A stretch of 64,000 nt of DNA, taken from assembly GCF_025398155.2 (NCBI RefSeq), contig NZ_CP104562.2, positions 1,798,001-1,862,000 on the forward strand, read 5' to 3'. Both the position numbers and the translations under genes were made by a program. Position 1 is the stretch's first letter; each line of letters begins with the position of its first letter. Below the pieces are notes generated by a model. It was not told the origin of the DNA, did not search any database, and saw nothing but the letters and a program-made list of their open reading frames with translations. This document shows positions 55,985-64,000 of the stretch, piece by piece. The DNA comes from Roseateles amylovorans (GTDB lineage Bacteria; Pseudomonadota; Gammaproteobacteria; Burkholderiales; Burkholderiaceae_C).

Positions 55985-56998
55985 ATGAGTTCGCATCGAT
56001 TTCGTGCCTGCGCCGTCAGTGTCGTCGGCCTGATGACGGCGGTGTCCGCCATGGCCACAGAGAACAGCCAGGTGCGCGGCCTGCTCGGCGCGCCGTCGTA
56101 TGAGTTGGCGAATCCGCAATTCCCCGGCTGGTACGGCCAGTTCTGGCTTCAACACTATGAAGCCACCAAGCTGCGCGACGACCGCGGCGATGAGCCGATG
56201 ACCTCATTCACCGCGCCGGGTCTGGGCACCCTGCCGGTGAAGGTCAAGGGCACGGTGCGGGCGGAGGTGATCGCGCCGCGCCTGACCTACGTCAGCGAAC
56301 AGGTGATCTTCGACGGCCGCCTCGGCTTCTCCGCCGCGCTGCCGATCGTCAAGCAGACCACGCATGTGAGCCTGTCCACCGACCTGCCCGCCGGCACACC
56401 CGCGGCGGCGGTCGCGGCAGTCAACAGCGCGCTGGCGCAAGCAGGCGGCGCCCGTTCCGGCAGCCACACCGGCCTGGCCGACCCTGAGTTCGCCACCTAT
56501 CTCGACTGGCAGCAGGACGAGTCCCGCTTTGTCGCCGGCGTCGCGGTGAATGCGCCGCTGGGCAGCTATGACAAGAACCGCGTGGTGAACACCGGCTCGG
56601 GCAAGTACTGGACCTTCAAGCCGTTGATCGTCGCCTCGCGGGCTTGGGAGAACGGCTTCTCGCTGGGCATGCGGGCCACCTATTCCTTCAACACGCGCAA
56701 TGACGATACCGGGGTGAAGTCCGGTCAGTACCTGCATGCCGATTGGGCCGGAACCTATCGAGCCAACGACCAGTGGCAGTTCGGTCTTCAGGGCTATGTG
56801 CTCAAGCAGTTCACCGCTGACCGTGGCGGCGTGGCGGGCCCCAACAAGGTTCAGGCGCTGTCTGTCGGCCCGGTCATCGCTTATCTGGCGGAGAGCGGCA
56901 ACTGGGGTGTCGATTTCAAGACCATGCAGGAGTTTGCGGTGAAGAACCGCCCTGAAGGCGTGGTGACCTGGTTGCGTTTGAATGTTCGACTGGATTGA
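55985..56998 (+). CDS. SphA/MetA-type outer-membrane protein
   Basis: 337 residues from ATG 55985 with GAGGAG upstream. Signal peptide about 1-24 (AVSVVGLMTAVSAMA). Mature sequence is amphipathic beta-strand-like with aromatic-rich strand ends (GWYGQFWLQHYEATKLRDDR, LGMRATYSFNTRNDDTG, WQFGLQGYVLKQFTAD) and ends WLRLNVRLD, as in the phenol-degradation MetA/SphA-like family of putative channels. Substrate unknown. Terminator at 57173. Confidence 0.82.
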   Translation: MSSHRFRACAVSVVGLMTAVSAMATENSQVRGLLGAPSYELANPQFPGWYGQFWLQHYEATKLRDDRGDEPMTSFTAPGLGTLPVKVKGTVRAEVIAPRLTYVSEQVIFDGRLGFSAALPIVKQTTHVSLSTDLPAGTPAAAVAAVNSALAQAGGARSGSHTGLADPEFATYLDWQQDESRFVAGVAVNAPLGSYDKNRVVNTGSGKYWTFKPLIVASRAWENGFSLGMRATYSFNTRNDDTGVKSGQYLHADWAGTYRANDQWQFGLQGYVLKQFTADRGGVAGPNKVQALSVGPVIAYLAESGNWGVDFKTMQEFAVKNRPEGVVTWLRLNVRLD

Positions 56999-57172
56999 GT
57001 CGGATCGACCCGCACAGTGCCAGGGTGGCCGCTGCAGCGCAGACGCAACGCAGACGGAACGCTGACGCAACGTCCATGCGGCGCTGACACGCTGATGGCT
57101 GGCTGAAGCACGCTGAGCCTCGCTGAGCTTCACTGCACGTCACCGAGCTGCGCCGCAGGCTTCACTCGGATC

Positions 57173-57206
57173 ACGCCTTCTCCTGACGGGGAAGGCGTTT
57201 TGCTTT
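57173..57206 (+). terminator. Rho-independent terminator after the outer-membrane protein gene
   Basis: ACGCCTTC at 57173-57180 pairs with GAAGGCGT at 57191-57198 around TCCTGACGGG, followed by TTTGCTTT. The 57010-57130 stretch before it is a low-complexity GCTGAnGC-type repeat. Confidence 0.75.
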
Positions 57207-57242
57207 CTGCGCCTCCGGCGGGCACCGGGGGGCGGGGCGGGG

Positions 57243-60200
57243 TTACGCCGAAGGTCGATCTCCGGTTGCCGCTGTCTGCGCCGTCTGCGCCGTCTGCGTC
57301 GCGTGCCCCTGGTGCGTAGGGGCCGCTTCCTCGTTCCGTTGGGCGGCGGCGCCCTGCAGATCGGACAGCCGTCGGGCCACCGCGGCGAACGACAGCTCGT
57401 TCAACTGTTTCGCCATGGCATCGACCTGCGCGGCGCCCAACCATCCCACCAGTGCCGCCTCGATCGACGTGAAGGTCTCCATCGCGCGGAGATCGTGGGT
57501 GCGCAGCTGCGCCAGGAACGCTTCCAGGACGACGGTCTCCACGGGCGGACCGAGGGGCTGCTCCGGGGCCGATGTCGCCGACCCGGCCTCACCGTGGCGG
57601 CCCGCGCCGCCGACTGCATGCGCCGCGGCGGTTGATCGTGCGAGCGGCCAGGCCGCCACAAGGCGATTCATCTCGGCCAGGTCCTGCTCGGCCGTCTGCC
57701 ACCGCCCTTGGCGCTGCGCGGTCTCTGCGGTGCTTGCCAGGGCTCGAAGGGCGTCGGCGCCGATGGTGCCGGCCATCCCCTTGATGTCATGCAGATGCCG
57801 GCTGGTGACGTCCGGCGCGGGGGTGCCGTCCGACGCCAGCGCATCGATGCGTTGGCGGATGCCTTCGGCCAACTGGTGGAGCAGCGGCTCATGGCCCTTC
57901 AGTTGGCGGAAGGCGCGTTCAGCCGAGATCCCGGGCCAGCGCGGCCAGGTCGCCCATCCATCATCCGACGATGGCGCTGCAGCGGCGGATGCGTTCAATA
58001 CAGCGCCCGAGGCGCCCGGCATGCCCGCTGGCCTGGCCACCTTCTCCTTCGTTGCGAGCAGACGTTGGAGGTCTCGCACCAAGGCATCGGGATCGAACGG
58101 CTTGCCGATGATGGCGTCCATGCCCGCCATCAGGGCTCGGTTGCGTTCGGACGGAGAGACGCCTGCGGTGAGGCCGATGACGGGCAACTCGCGAAGCCCC
58201 AGCGCATTGCGGATCTGTCGCGTCGCGTCCAGCCCGTCCAGGACCGGCATGTCGACATCCATCAGCACCGCCTCGAAGGCCTGCGGCTGTGCCGTCAGCA
58301 TGTCCAAGGCCTCTCGACCGTTCGAGGCCGTCTCGATCACCGCGCCTTCGCTCTGGAGGATGCGGGCGGCGACCTCGCAATTGATCTCGTTGTCGTCGAC
58401 CACCAGCAGCCGCGCACCTGCCAGCCGCTGGCCGTCCATCGCCGGCAGCGACCATTCGGACGGAAGCGCATCCGCCGCGCAGCGCGGCAGGTGCAGCGAG
58501 ACGGTGAATCGGCTGCCTTGGCCTGCCACGCTGTCGACCTCCACGCGCCCCCCCATCATGTCCACCAGTTGCTTGACGATGGACAGGCCAAGCCCGGTGC
58601 CGCCATAACGCCGCGTGGTGGAGGCATCGGCCTGGACAAACGGGGAAAACAACCGGTGTCGGGCTTCCTCGCTGATGCCGACGCCGGTGTCCCGGACGTC
58701 GAGCGTCACGTCCATGAAACCATCGTCGCTGGGGGCGTGATGCACCGTCAGGCGGACCTCGCCCCGGTCGGTGAACTTGACCGCATTGCTGAGCAGATTG
58801 AGCAGGACCTGATGCAGCCGGGTCCTGTCGCCTTCCAGCAGATACGGACCGGCGGCATCGGGGACCAGTACGTAGGACACGCCCTTGTCGCGCGCCTGCA
58901 GCTCGATCAGGGCCGAGACGTCGCGAGCGATTTCGTTGAGGTCGACCGGCGTGCGCTCCAGCGTCATCTCCCCGGCCTCGATCTTGGAGAAGTCCAGGAC
59001 ATCGTTGATGAGCGACAGCAGTGCCTTGCCCGCCACCAGCACCCGTTTGAGCATGCTGCGCTGATCGGCATCCAGCGCGGTCTTCTCCAGCAGATGGGAC
59101 AGTCCGATCACCGCATTCATCGGCGTCCGGATCTCATGGCTCATGTTGGCCAGGAAGCGGCTCTTGGCATCGTTGGCCTGCTCCGCCTCATGCATGGCGG
59201 TGCGCAGCAGGGAGAGGGCCCGCTGCAGTTCCATCTCGGTGTGCTTGCGGGCGGTGATGTCGGTCCGGATCGACACGTACTTCTCCACGCGCCCCTGTGC
59301 ATCCAGGAACGGCGCGACCACGCTGTCCACCCAGTACAGCGTGCCGTCCTTGGCGCGGTTGCACACCTCGGCCCGCCAGATCTGTCCGCGGCTGATGGTG
59401 CGCCACATCTCGGCCCAGAACGCGACGGGGTGATGACCGGAATTCACGATGCGATGGTTCTGACCGATCAGTTCGGTGCGGTCGAAGCGCGAGATGCTGC
59501 AAAAGCCGTCGTTCACATCAATGATGCGGCCGGCACGGTCGGCCACCGACACGATGGCGTGCTGATGCAGGGTCTGCAGCAGGGCCGCGTTGTCGCGCTG
59601 GACGGCAGCCAGCTGCAAGCGGTTTTCGGTCAGCTCGGTGACGTCGTGGACAAAGGCATAGAAACCTTTGACCTCGCCGTCCTGGACATCCGGCAGGTAA
59701 TGCACCAACGCATGACGGGCCGGGGCGGACGCAGTGGCTTCGGTCGTCTCCTCGAAACGCTGGGCCTCGCCGCGCAAGGCGGCCTGCAGATGCGGCAGCG
59801 AGCTCTCGAAGAGCGCCGGGCCGATCAGGTCCTTCAGGTGCATGCCGGGCACCTGTCGTGGATCCAGGTTGAACCAGGTGCCGTAGGTCTTGTTGGCCAC
59901 GACATTGCGCAGCTCGGTGTCCCAGTAGCCGATCTGCGAGGGCATGGCGTCCAGCACCGTCTGCAGTGCGTGCCGGGCCGCCTCCAGGTCGGCCGTGCGC
60001 GACTTCACCTGGTCTTCGAGGTTGGCGTTCAGCTCCGAGACGCGCCGCGCGGCGGCGCGGGCCTCCCGCACGTCGCGCAGCGTCTTGGCCAGGCCCACCA
60101 CGGTGCCATCGCGTTCCAGGATCGGCCCGGCGGAGATCGAGACCTCGATCAACGAGCCATCACGGTGCCGGCGCAGGGTCTCGAACGCCTTCACCCGTCG

Positions 60201-61457
60201 GCCCTGGGCCACCTCGGCGAGCATGAATTCATCCTCGCCCTCCCGGCCTGGCGGCACGAGCAGTTGCTGGGCGGTACGCCCCAGCACCTCGTCCACCTCG
60301 TAGCCGAACAGTCGCCGTGCGCCGTCATTCCAGTCGGTCAGGACGCCGCGAAGGGTCTGCACCACGATCGCGTCGTCGGACCCTTGCACGATGGCGGCCC
60401 GCCGCGATTGCTCCAGGCGTTCATTCCGGCCTCGGTCGGTCAGGTGGACATAGCCGACCACCAAGGCGGTGATGGCCAGGCCCAGGATGGCGATCTCCAG
60501 CACCTCCCGACCCGGCGGCGGCAGGTTGAGGGACTGGACGAACAGCGGCGTGGGCTGCATGTCGACTTCCCATTCGCGGCCGAACAGCGCGAGCGTGGTG
60601 CTGGGTTCGGTCGCGACGGAAGAGAACATGTCCTGGGCGCTGCTGTACAGCCAGCGTCCGGGGGGCGCCTCCCGGTCCCTGATGCGAAGCTCGAAGTTCT
60701 CGCTCTCCACATCCAGGCCGCGCAGCACCTCATCCATGCGCAATGGCGCATACACCCAGCCGAACAGCGCGGTCTCCCGGTCCGGCTCGGTGCGCACCGG
60801 CATGCCGAAACGATAGACCGGCAGCACCAGCAGCAGGCCGCTGGACGGGGCGCCCGCATCCTGCAGCAGCGTCAGCGGTGCGCTCAAGGTGGCTTGGCCG
60901 GACCGCATCGCGCGCAGCACCGTCTCGCGCCGCACCGGGTCGGTGGAGATGTCCAGTCCCATCACCGGCAGGTTGCGTGCGCTCGGTTCGATGTACTGCA
61001 CCACGAAGAGATCGGCCGGTCGTGCGGTGAGGCTGGCGTCCAGATCCCCGGGGCGGCTTTCCTCGCTCAGTCGGCGCAGGAAGGCGGGCTGCTGCGCGGG
61101 CGTGACCCGCCGGATGAAGCCGAAGCCGCGTGCGCCTGGAAATTCCTCGGCGAAGTCGCGGCTGGCGCCGTAGCGGGCAAAGGCGGCCCGATCCAGCCCT
61201 TCACCGGCGGCCGCCACCGCGCCTCGCGTGCCGCGCAGGCCATATTCGTACAGCCGCATGCGGGCATTGATTTCGTCGACCACCCGGTCCTTGACGCGCT
61301 GGAAGCGCTTGGACTCTTCCTGCCGATTCTGTTCCTGCATCTGGAAGTACACCACGGCCGCCGTGGCGGCGGTCAGGCACAGCAGAATGAAGCCCACGAT
61401 CACCGATCGCTCGGTCAGGCTCATGTCGGTCAACTTGCGCAAGGACAGGGTGGTCAT
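57243..61457 (-). CDS. Hybrid sensor histidine kinase (CHASE-PAS3-HisKA-HATPase-REC-HPt)
   Basis: 1404 residues. Membrane helices at about 18-38 and 327-347 bracket a CHASE-type periplasmic sensor (GARGFGFIRRVTP, LPVMGLDISTDPVRRETVLR). Three PAS domains at about 360-480, 510-630 and 635-745. The H-box FLANMSHEIRTPMNAVIGLS lies near 776, the N-box LLNLLSNAVKFTDRG near 889 and DTGVGISEEA/GGTGLGLSIV follow. A receiver with VDDNEIN near 1020 and phospho-Asp in LMDVDMPVLDG near 1067 is followed by an HPt with HDIKG near 1222. All phosphorelay residues are present on one chain. The C-terminal roughly 110 residues are Ala/Thr/Gln-rich. Confidence 0.95.
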   Translation of the reverse strand: MTTLSLRKLTDMSLTERSVIVGFILLCLTAATAAVVYFQMQEQNRQEESKRFQRVKDRVVDEINARMRLYEYGLRGTRGAVAAAGEGLDRAAFARYGASRDFAEEFPGARGFGFIRRVTPAQQPAFLRRLSEESRPGDLDASLTARPADLFVVQYIEPSARNLPVMGLDISTDPVRRETVLRAMRSGQATLSAPLTLLQDAGAPSSGLLLVLPVYRFGMPVRTEPDRETALFGWVYAPLRMDEVLRGLDVESENFELRIRDREAPPGRWLYSSAQDMFSSVATEPSTTLALFGREWEVDMQPTPLFVQSLNLPPPGREVLEIAILGLAITALVVGYVHLTDRGRNERLEQSRRAAIVQGSDDAIVVQTLRGVLTDWNDGARRLFGYEVDEVLGRTAQQLLVPPGREGEDEFMLAEVAQGRRVKAFETLRRHRDGSLIEVSISAGPILERDGTVVGLAKTLRDVREARAAARRVSELNANLEDQVKSRTADLEAARHALQTVLDAMPSQIGYWDTELRNVVANKTYGTWFNLDPRQVPGMHLKDLIGPALFESSLPHLQAALRGEAQRFEETTEATASAPARHALVHYLPDVQDGEVKGFYAFVHDVTELTENRLQLAAVQRDNAALLQTLHQHAIVSVADRAGRIIDVNDGFCSISRFDRTELIGQNHRIVNSGHHPVAFWAEMWRTISRGQIWRAEVCNRAKDGTLYWVDSVVAPFLDAQGRVEKYVSIRTDITARKHTEMELQRALSLLRTAMHEAEQANDAKSRFLANMSHEIRTPMNAVIGLSHLLEKTALDADQRSMLKRVLVAGKALLSLINDVLDFSKIEAGEMTLERTPVDLNEIARDVSALIELQARDKGVSYVLVPDAAGPYLLEGDRTRLHQVLLNLLSNAVKFTDRGEVRLTVHHAPSDDGFMDVTLDVRDTGVGISEEARHRLFSPFVQADASTTRRYGGTGLGLSIVKQLVDMMGGRVEVDSVAGQGSRFTVSLHLPRCAADALPSEWSLPAMDGQRLAGARLLVVDDNEINCEVAARILQSEGAVIETASNGREALDMLTAQPQAFEAVLMDVDMPVLDGLDATRQIRNALGLRELPVIGLTAGVSPSERNRALMAGMDAIIGKPFDPDALVRDLQRLLATKEKVARPAGMPGASGAVLNASAAAAPSSDDGWATWPRWPGISAERAFRQLKGHEPLLHQLAEGIRQRIDALASDGTPAPDVTSRHLHDIKGMAGTIGADALRALASTAETAQRQGRWQTAEQDLAEMNRLVAAWPLARSTAAAHAVGGAGRHGEAGSATSAPEQPLGPPVETVVLEAFLAQLRTHDLRAMETFTSIEAALVGWLGAAQVDAMAKQLNELSFAAVARRLSDLQGAAAQRNEEAAPTHQGHATQTAQTAQTAATGDRPSA

Positions 61458-61464
61458 CGGTCTC

Positions 61465-62430
61465 TCACAGGCAGCGTGGGTCGCTCGGCTCGCAGCGGTC
61501 GCGGCCGTTCGACTTGGCCTGATACAGGGCCTTGTCGGCCAGATTCATCAGCAGGCTGGCGGCGTGCAGCGCGGCCCCGGGCGCAGGCAGCGAGGCTGCG
61601 CCGATGCTGACCGTGACATGGTCGGCGCTGGGCGAGGCGGCATGCGGCAGCGCCAGCGTCCGCACCGCCCGCAAGGCGCTTTCGGCCACATCGATCGCAC
61701 CGGCGAGATCGGTTTCCGGCAACAGCAGGGAGAACTCCTCGCCGCCGAGTCGGCCCACCTGGTCGCCCGGTCGATGAGCGACCGACGCCAGGGCGCTGGC
61801 CACGGCCTGCAGACACAGATCGCCGGCCGGGTGGCCGTAATGGTCGTTGTAGTGCTTGAAGTGATCCACATCGACGATGAGCATGGCCAGCGACGTGCCG
61901 TTGCGCGCGGCCCTCTGGCATTCGCGTTGCATCACCTCATCGACATGGCGTCGGTTGCTCACGCCGGTGAGACCGTCGGTGGTCGCCATGCGGCGCAGCT
62001 CGTCGGTCAGGCGCTTGATGCGCAGCTGGGTGCGCACCCGCGCGAGCAGCACGGTTTCATTGAGCGGTTTGGTGATGAAGTCCACCGCGCCGGCCTCGAA
62101 GGCCCGCACCTCCACATCCGACTCCCCATGCCCGGTGACGAAGATGATCGGAATCTCCCGAAGTTCCGGATCGGCCTTCATCAGGTGACACAGCTCGAAG
62201 CCGGACATGCTTGGCATCTCGGCGTCCAGCAGGACGAGGTCGGGCGCCTGGGCCCGCATCTGCGCCAGCGCCTGCATGCCACGGGTCGCGAAGCTCAGAC
62301 CGGCGACGCCGTGCAGCATTCGTGCAATCAGCTGAATGATCGCCGGACTGTCGTCGATGATGAGCAGATGCTGGGTCGTGGCCTCCCCCTGCCTCAGGAC
62401 GCCGAAGGGCTGCGTGGGCAAATCGGTCAC
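61465..62430 (-). CDS. Receiver-GGDEF diguanylate cyclase (PleD/WspR-like)
   Basis: 321 residues from a GTG at 62430. Receiver domain at about 20-135 with Asp26/27, phospho-Asp69 (LVLLDAEMPSMSG) and Lys121. GGDEF domain at about 150-315 with intact active site GGEEF at 229-233 and inhibitory I-site R220-x-x-D223. It should make c-di-GMP when phosphorylated. The start overlaps the HPt stop (GTGA) and the stop lies 7 bases before the hybrid kinase, so all three are one transcript. Confidence 0.95.
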   Translation of the reverse strand: MTDLPTQPFGVLRQGEATTQHLLIIDDSPAIIQLIARMLHGVAGLSFATRGMQALAQMRAQAPDLVLLDAEMPSMSGFELCHLMKADPELREIPIIFVTGHGESDVEVRAFEAGAVDFITKPLNETVLLARVRTQLRIKRLTDELRRMATTDGLTGVSNRRHVDEVMQRECQRAARNGTSLAMLIVDVDHFKHYNDHYGHPAGDLCLQAVASALASVAHRPGDQVGRLGGEEFSLLLPETDLAGAIDVAESALRAVRTLALPHAASPSADHVTVSIGAASLPAPGAALHAASLLMNLADKALYQAKSNGRDRCEPSDPRCL

Positions 62431-62783
62431 GAGTGCAACGGTTGCTCCGGCTCGGCCGGGGGAGACAGGCGCGCGCGGTAGCGGCGCACCGAGTCCAAGG
62501 CCCCTTGGAGATGGGCCTGCACTTCGACCGCATCCGAGTGCTGCAATGCGGATTCGGCCATCTCGAGCTCACGGACTGCGCCGCTGGCGCCCAGCCCGAG
62601 CGCACCGCCGCGCAGCCGGTGCAGCGAGGCCGCCATCAACGAACTCAGCGCCAGATCGCAGGGCTTGGCGAGCGCGCCCTCCAGGTCTTCGCGGGAACGG
62701 TCCAGCAGGCGGCAGAGCAGCCGCTGGTCGCCGCCCAGGCGGCTCAGCGCGCCTTCGACATCAAACTCCGGGGCGATGGACAT
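62427..62783 (-). CDS. Stand-alone HPt phosphotransfer protein
   Basis: 118 residues. Four-helix HPt-like; the phospho-accepting His is His55 in LHRLRGGALGLGA, the HPt motif (H-x-[L/I]-[K/R]-G). Between two hybrid kinases and a receiver-GGDEF protein, it can relay phosphate among them. Overlaps the next gene by 4 bases. The C-terminus is Pro/Glu-rich. Confidence 0.85.
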   Translation of the reverse strand: MSIAPEFDVEGALSRLGGDQRLLCRLLDRSREDLEGALAKPCDLALSSLMAASLHRLRGGALGLGASGAVRELEMAESALQHSDAVEVQAHLQGALDSVRRYRARLSPPAEPEQPLHS

Positions 62784-62894
62784 GGTGGCGACTCCCTCTC
62801 GGCCATCCGCTGATCGCCGCGAACGCCAGGGCGTGTCTCGGCGGGCATTCTGCGGCGGGCGTTTCGCGGCGGGCGCAAACGCCAGTCGTGTGCG

Positions 62895-64000
62895 TCAAGC
62901 TTCGTGTTGATCGGGGGTGCTGTCAAGATCGGCGACCGGGTCGGCCATGCGATCCGTCACATCCTCTGAAGCGGCGCGATCGATGTGCAGCCGCAGCGAC
63001 CGTACGACCGCAGCGGGGTCCAGCGGCTTGGAGAGAAAGTCGGTCATCCCTGCTTCCAACGCACGCTCGCGCTCGTCGTCCAGCGCGCCCGCCGAGAGTG
63101 CAATCACGGGCAGGGTCATGTGCAGTTCCTGGCGCAGGATCCGGCAGGCCTGAAGGCCGTCCATCACCGGCATCTGAACGTCCATCAGCACCGCATCGAT
63201 CGGGGGGCGCGTCCCCGCTTTCAGGGTCGTCAGCGCCTCTTCGCCATTGCCCGCGGTGTCCACGTCGGCGCCTTCACGAGCCAGCAGGGTGCGGGCGATC
63301 TCGAGGTTGATGTCGCTGTCGTCCACCACCAGGATGCGCAGGCCGCGCAGCCATTGGACCTCCACTTCATCCACACGGGTACGTCGCAGCAGCCGTTCAT
63401 AGTCCCGACGGGGCGCCAGCGCGGCGGCCACCGCGTTGAACAGCCGGGACGCGCTGACCGGGGGCCGCAGGATGGCCGCCACCGGGTCCTTGGGGTCCAC
63501 CTCCTGGCCATCGGCGTTGAGCTGGATGGTGGGCACGCCCCTGAGCGACCGGGCCTCGTCCGACGCCTGCAGCATGCCCATGGCACGGGTGTCCGCAATC
63601 ACCACGTCGACCGGCGCCCCTTCATGGAGGGCGGACGGCTCGACGGCCATTCTGGCCGACCACCCCATTCGCTCGCACAGGCTGCGGATCTCGGCCTGCG
63701 GCGCGGCCAGCGGGCCGAGCAACAGGATCTGCAGGTCCCCCGCGGGCCGCTGTGCGGGCATCTCATGCTCGGGCAGGGTGAGGGTGAAGGTGCTGCCTTG
63801 TCCCGGACGGCTGTCGACGTCGATCGAGCCGCCCAGCATCTCGGTCAGCTCGCGCACGATGGACAGGCCGAGTCCGGTGCCGCCATAGCGTCGGGTCGTC
63901 GAGAGGTCCGCCTGCACGAAGGGCTGGAACAGGCGTTGGCGCGCCTCGTCGGAAATGCCGATGCCCGTGTCCGCCACCGCCCAGGCCAGCGCCTTCCCCG
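62895..64000 (-). CDS. Hybrid histidine kinase, C-terminal part (cut by the window end)
   Basis: About 368 codons are visible; the N-terminus lies beyond 64000. From the edge the frame reads through ADTGIGISDEARQRLFQPFV and YGGTGLGLSIVRELTEMLGG, the end of the HATPase domain. Then comes a degenerate receiver (VVIADTRAMGMLQ, lacking the usual acidic pair), then an intact receiver (LRILVVDDSDINLEIARTLL, AVLMDVQMPVMDG, LSKPLDP). A short tail ends DSTPDQHEA. Pseudo-receiver plus receiver is common in BarA/RpfC-like kinases. 111-bp gap to the HPt gene. Confidence 0.93.
   Translation of the reverse strand, partial: GKALAWAVADTGIGISDEARQRLFQPFVQADLSTTRRYGGTGLGLSIVRELTEMLGGSIDVDSRPGQGSTFTLTLPEHEMPAQRPAGDLQILLLGPLAAPQAEIRSLCERMGWSARMAVEPSALHEGAPVDVVIADTRAMGMLQASDEARSLRGVPTIQLNADGQEVDPKDPVAAILRPPVSASRLFNAVAAALAPRRDYERLLRRTRVDEVEVQWLRGLRILVVDDSDINLEIARTLLAREGADVDTAGNGEEALTTLKAGTRPPIDAVLMDVQMPVMDGLQACRILRQELHMTLPVIALSAGALDDERERALEAGMTDFLSKPLDPAAVVRSLRLHIDRAASEDVTDRMADPVADLDSTPDQHEA

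Noticed and set aside
57708..61610. A 1300-codon open frame antisense to the hybrid histidine kinase
   Set aside because: High-GC third-position bias makes long antisense frames common; the kinase on the other strand has every expected domain, and the antisense translation is His/Gln/Arg-rich without domains.

Overview
The window looks like a chromosomal segment of a high-GC betaproteobacterium of the Burkholderiales, most likely the Roseateles/Mitsuaria/Rubrivivax/Leptothrix lineage. The evidence is the FlhDC-plus-FliA regulatory hierarchy, the order flhDC-methyltransferase-motAB-cheY-cheZ-flhB-flhA-flhF-flhG-fliA, and the base composition. The genus is inferred from family knowledge, not from a search.

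About 70% of the window is one flagellar and chemotaxis locus. Positions 1-11879 (minus) carry the C-ring, ATPase and export genes in the order fliF, fliG, fliH, fliI, fliJ, fliK, fliL, fliM, fliN, fliO, fliP, fliQ, fliR, with fliE diverging on plus at 12068. Positions 12468-21224 are a low-GC-edged accessory island: a secreted protein, a related lipoprotein, and a 2122-residue RTX protein with a lipase-like N-terminus. Positions 21378-28428 (minus) are the filament block: three tandem flagellins, fliD, fliS, fliT and a YcgR/PilZ brake. Positions 28952-48504 (plus) hold a TPR gene, two flhDC copies (each followed by a different enzyme gene), motA, motB, cheY, cheZ, flhB, flhA, flhF, flhG and fliA. 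This run is interrupted on the minus strand between cheZ and flhB by two paralogous unknown genes (37555-41114).

Positions 48829-57000 hold a soluble chemoreceptor, a long hendecad-repeat coiled-coil protein, a DUF445 membrane protein, a small membrane protein, a roadblock-type protein, a chalcone-isomerase-like secreted protein and an outer-membrane protein. Positions 57243-64000 (minus) hold two large hybrid histidine kinases (one cut by the window end), an HPt protein and a receiver-GGDEF protein, i.e. a phosphorelay and c-di-GMP module that plausibly connects to the YcgR brake.

Sites matching sigma-28 (FliA) promoters, with the form [T/C][C/A]AA-N15-G[C/T]CGA[T/A/C]AA, were found by eye upstream of fliE, fliD, two flagellin genes, the TPR gene, motA, flhB and flhA. 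Weaker candidates precede fliS and the roadblock gene.

The best candidate for something undescribed is the minus-strand gene pair between cheZ and flhB. Both proteins have a Ser/Thr/Pro-rich N-terminus, three helical repeats spaced exactly 59 residues apart, and a shared C-terminal domain of no recognised family. Other notable points are near-identical flhC copies beside diverged flhD copies, a FliH with a roughly 150-residue charged tail, an FlhG-like protein without a P-loop, and a duplicated unnamed module inside the RTX protein. All readings are by eye; no search was run.
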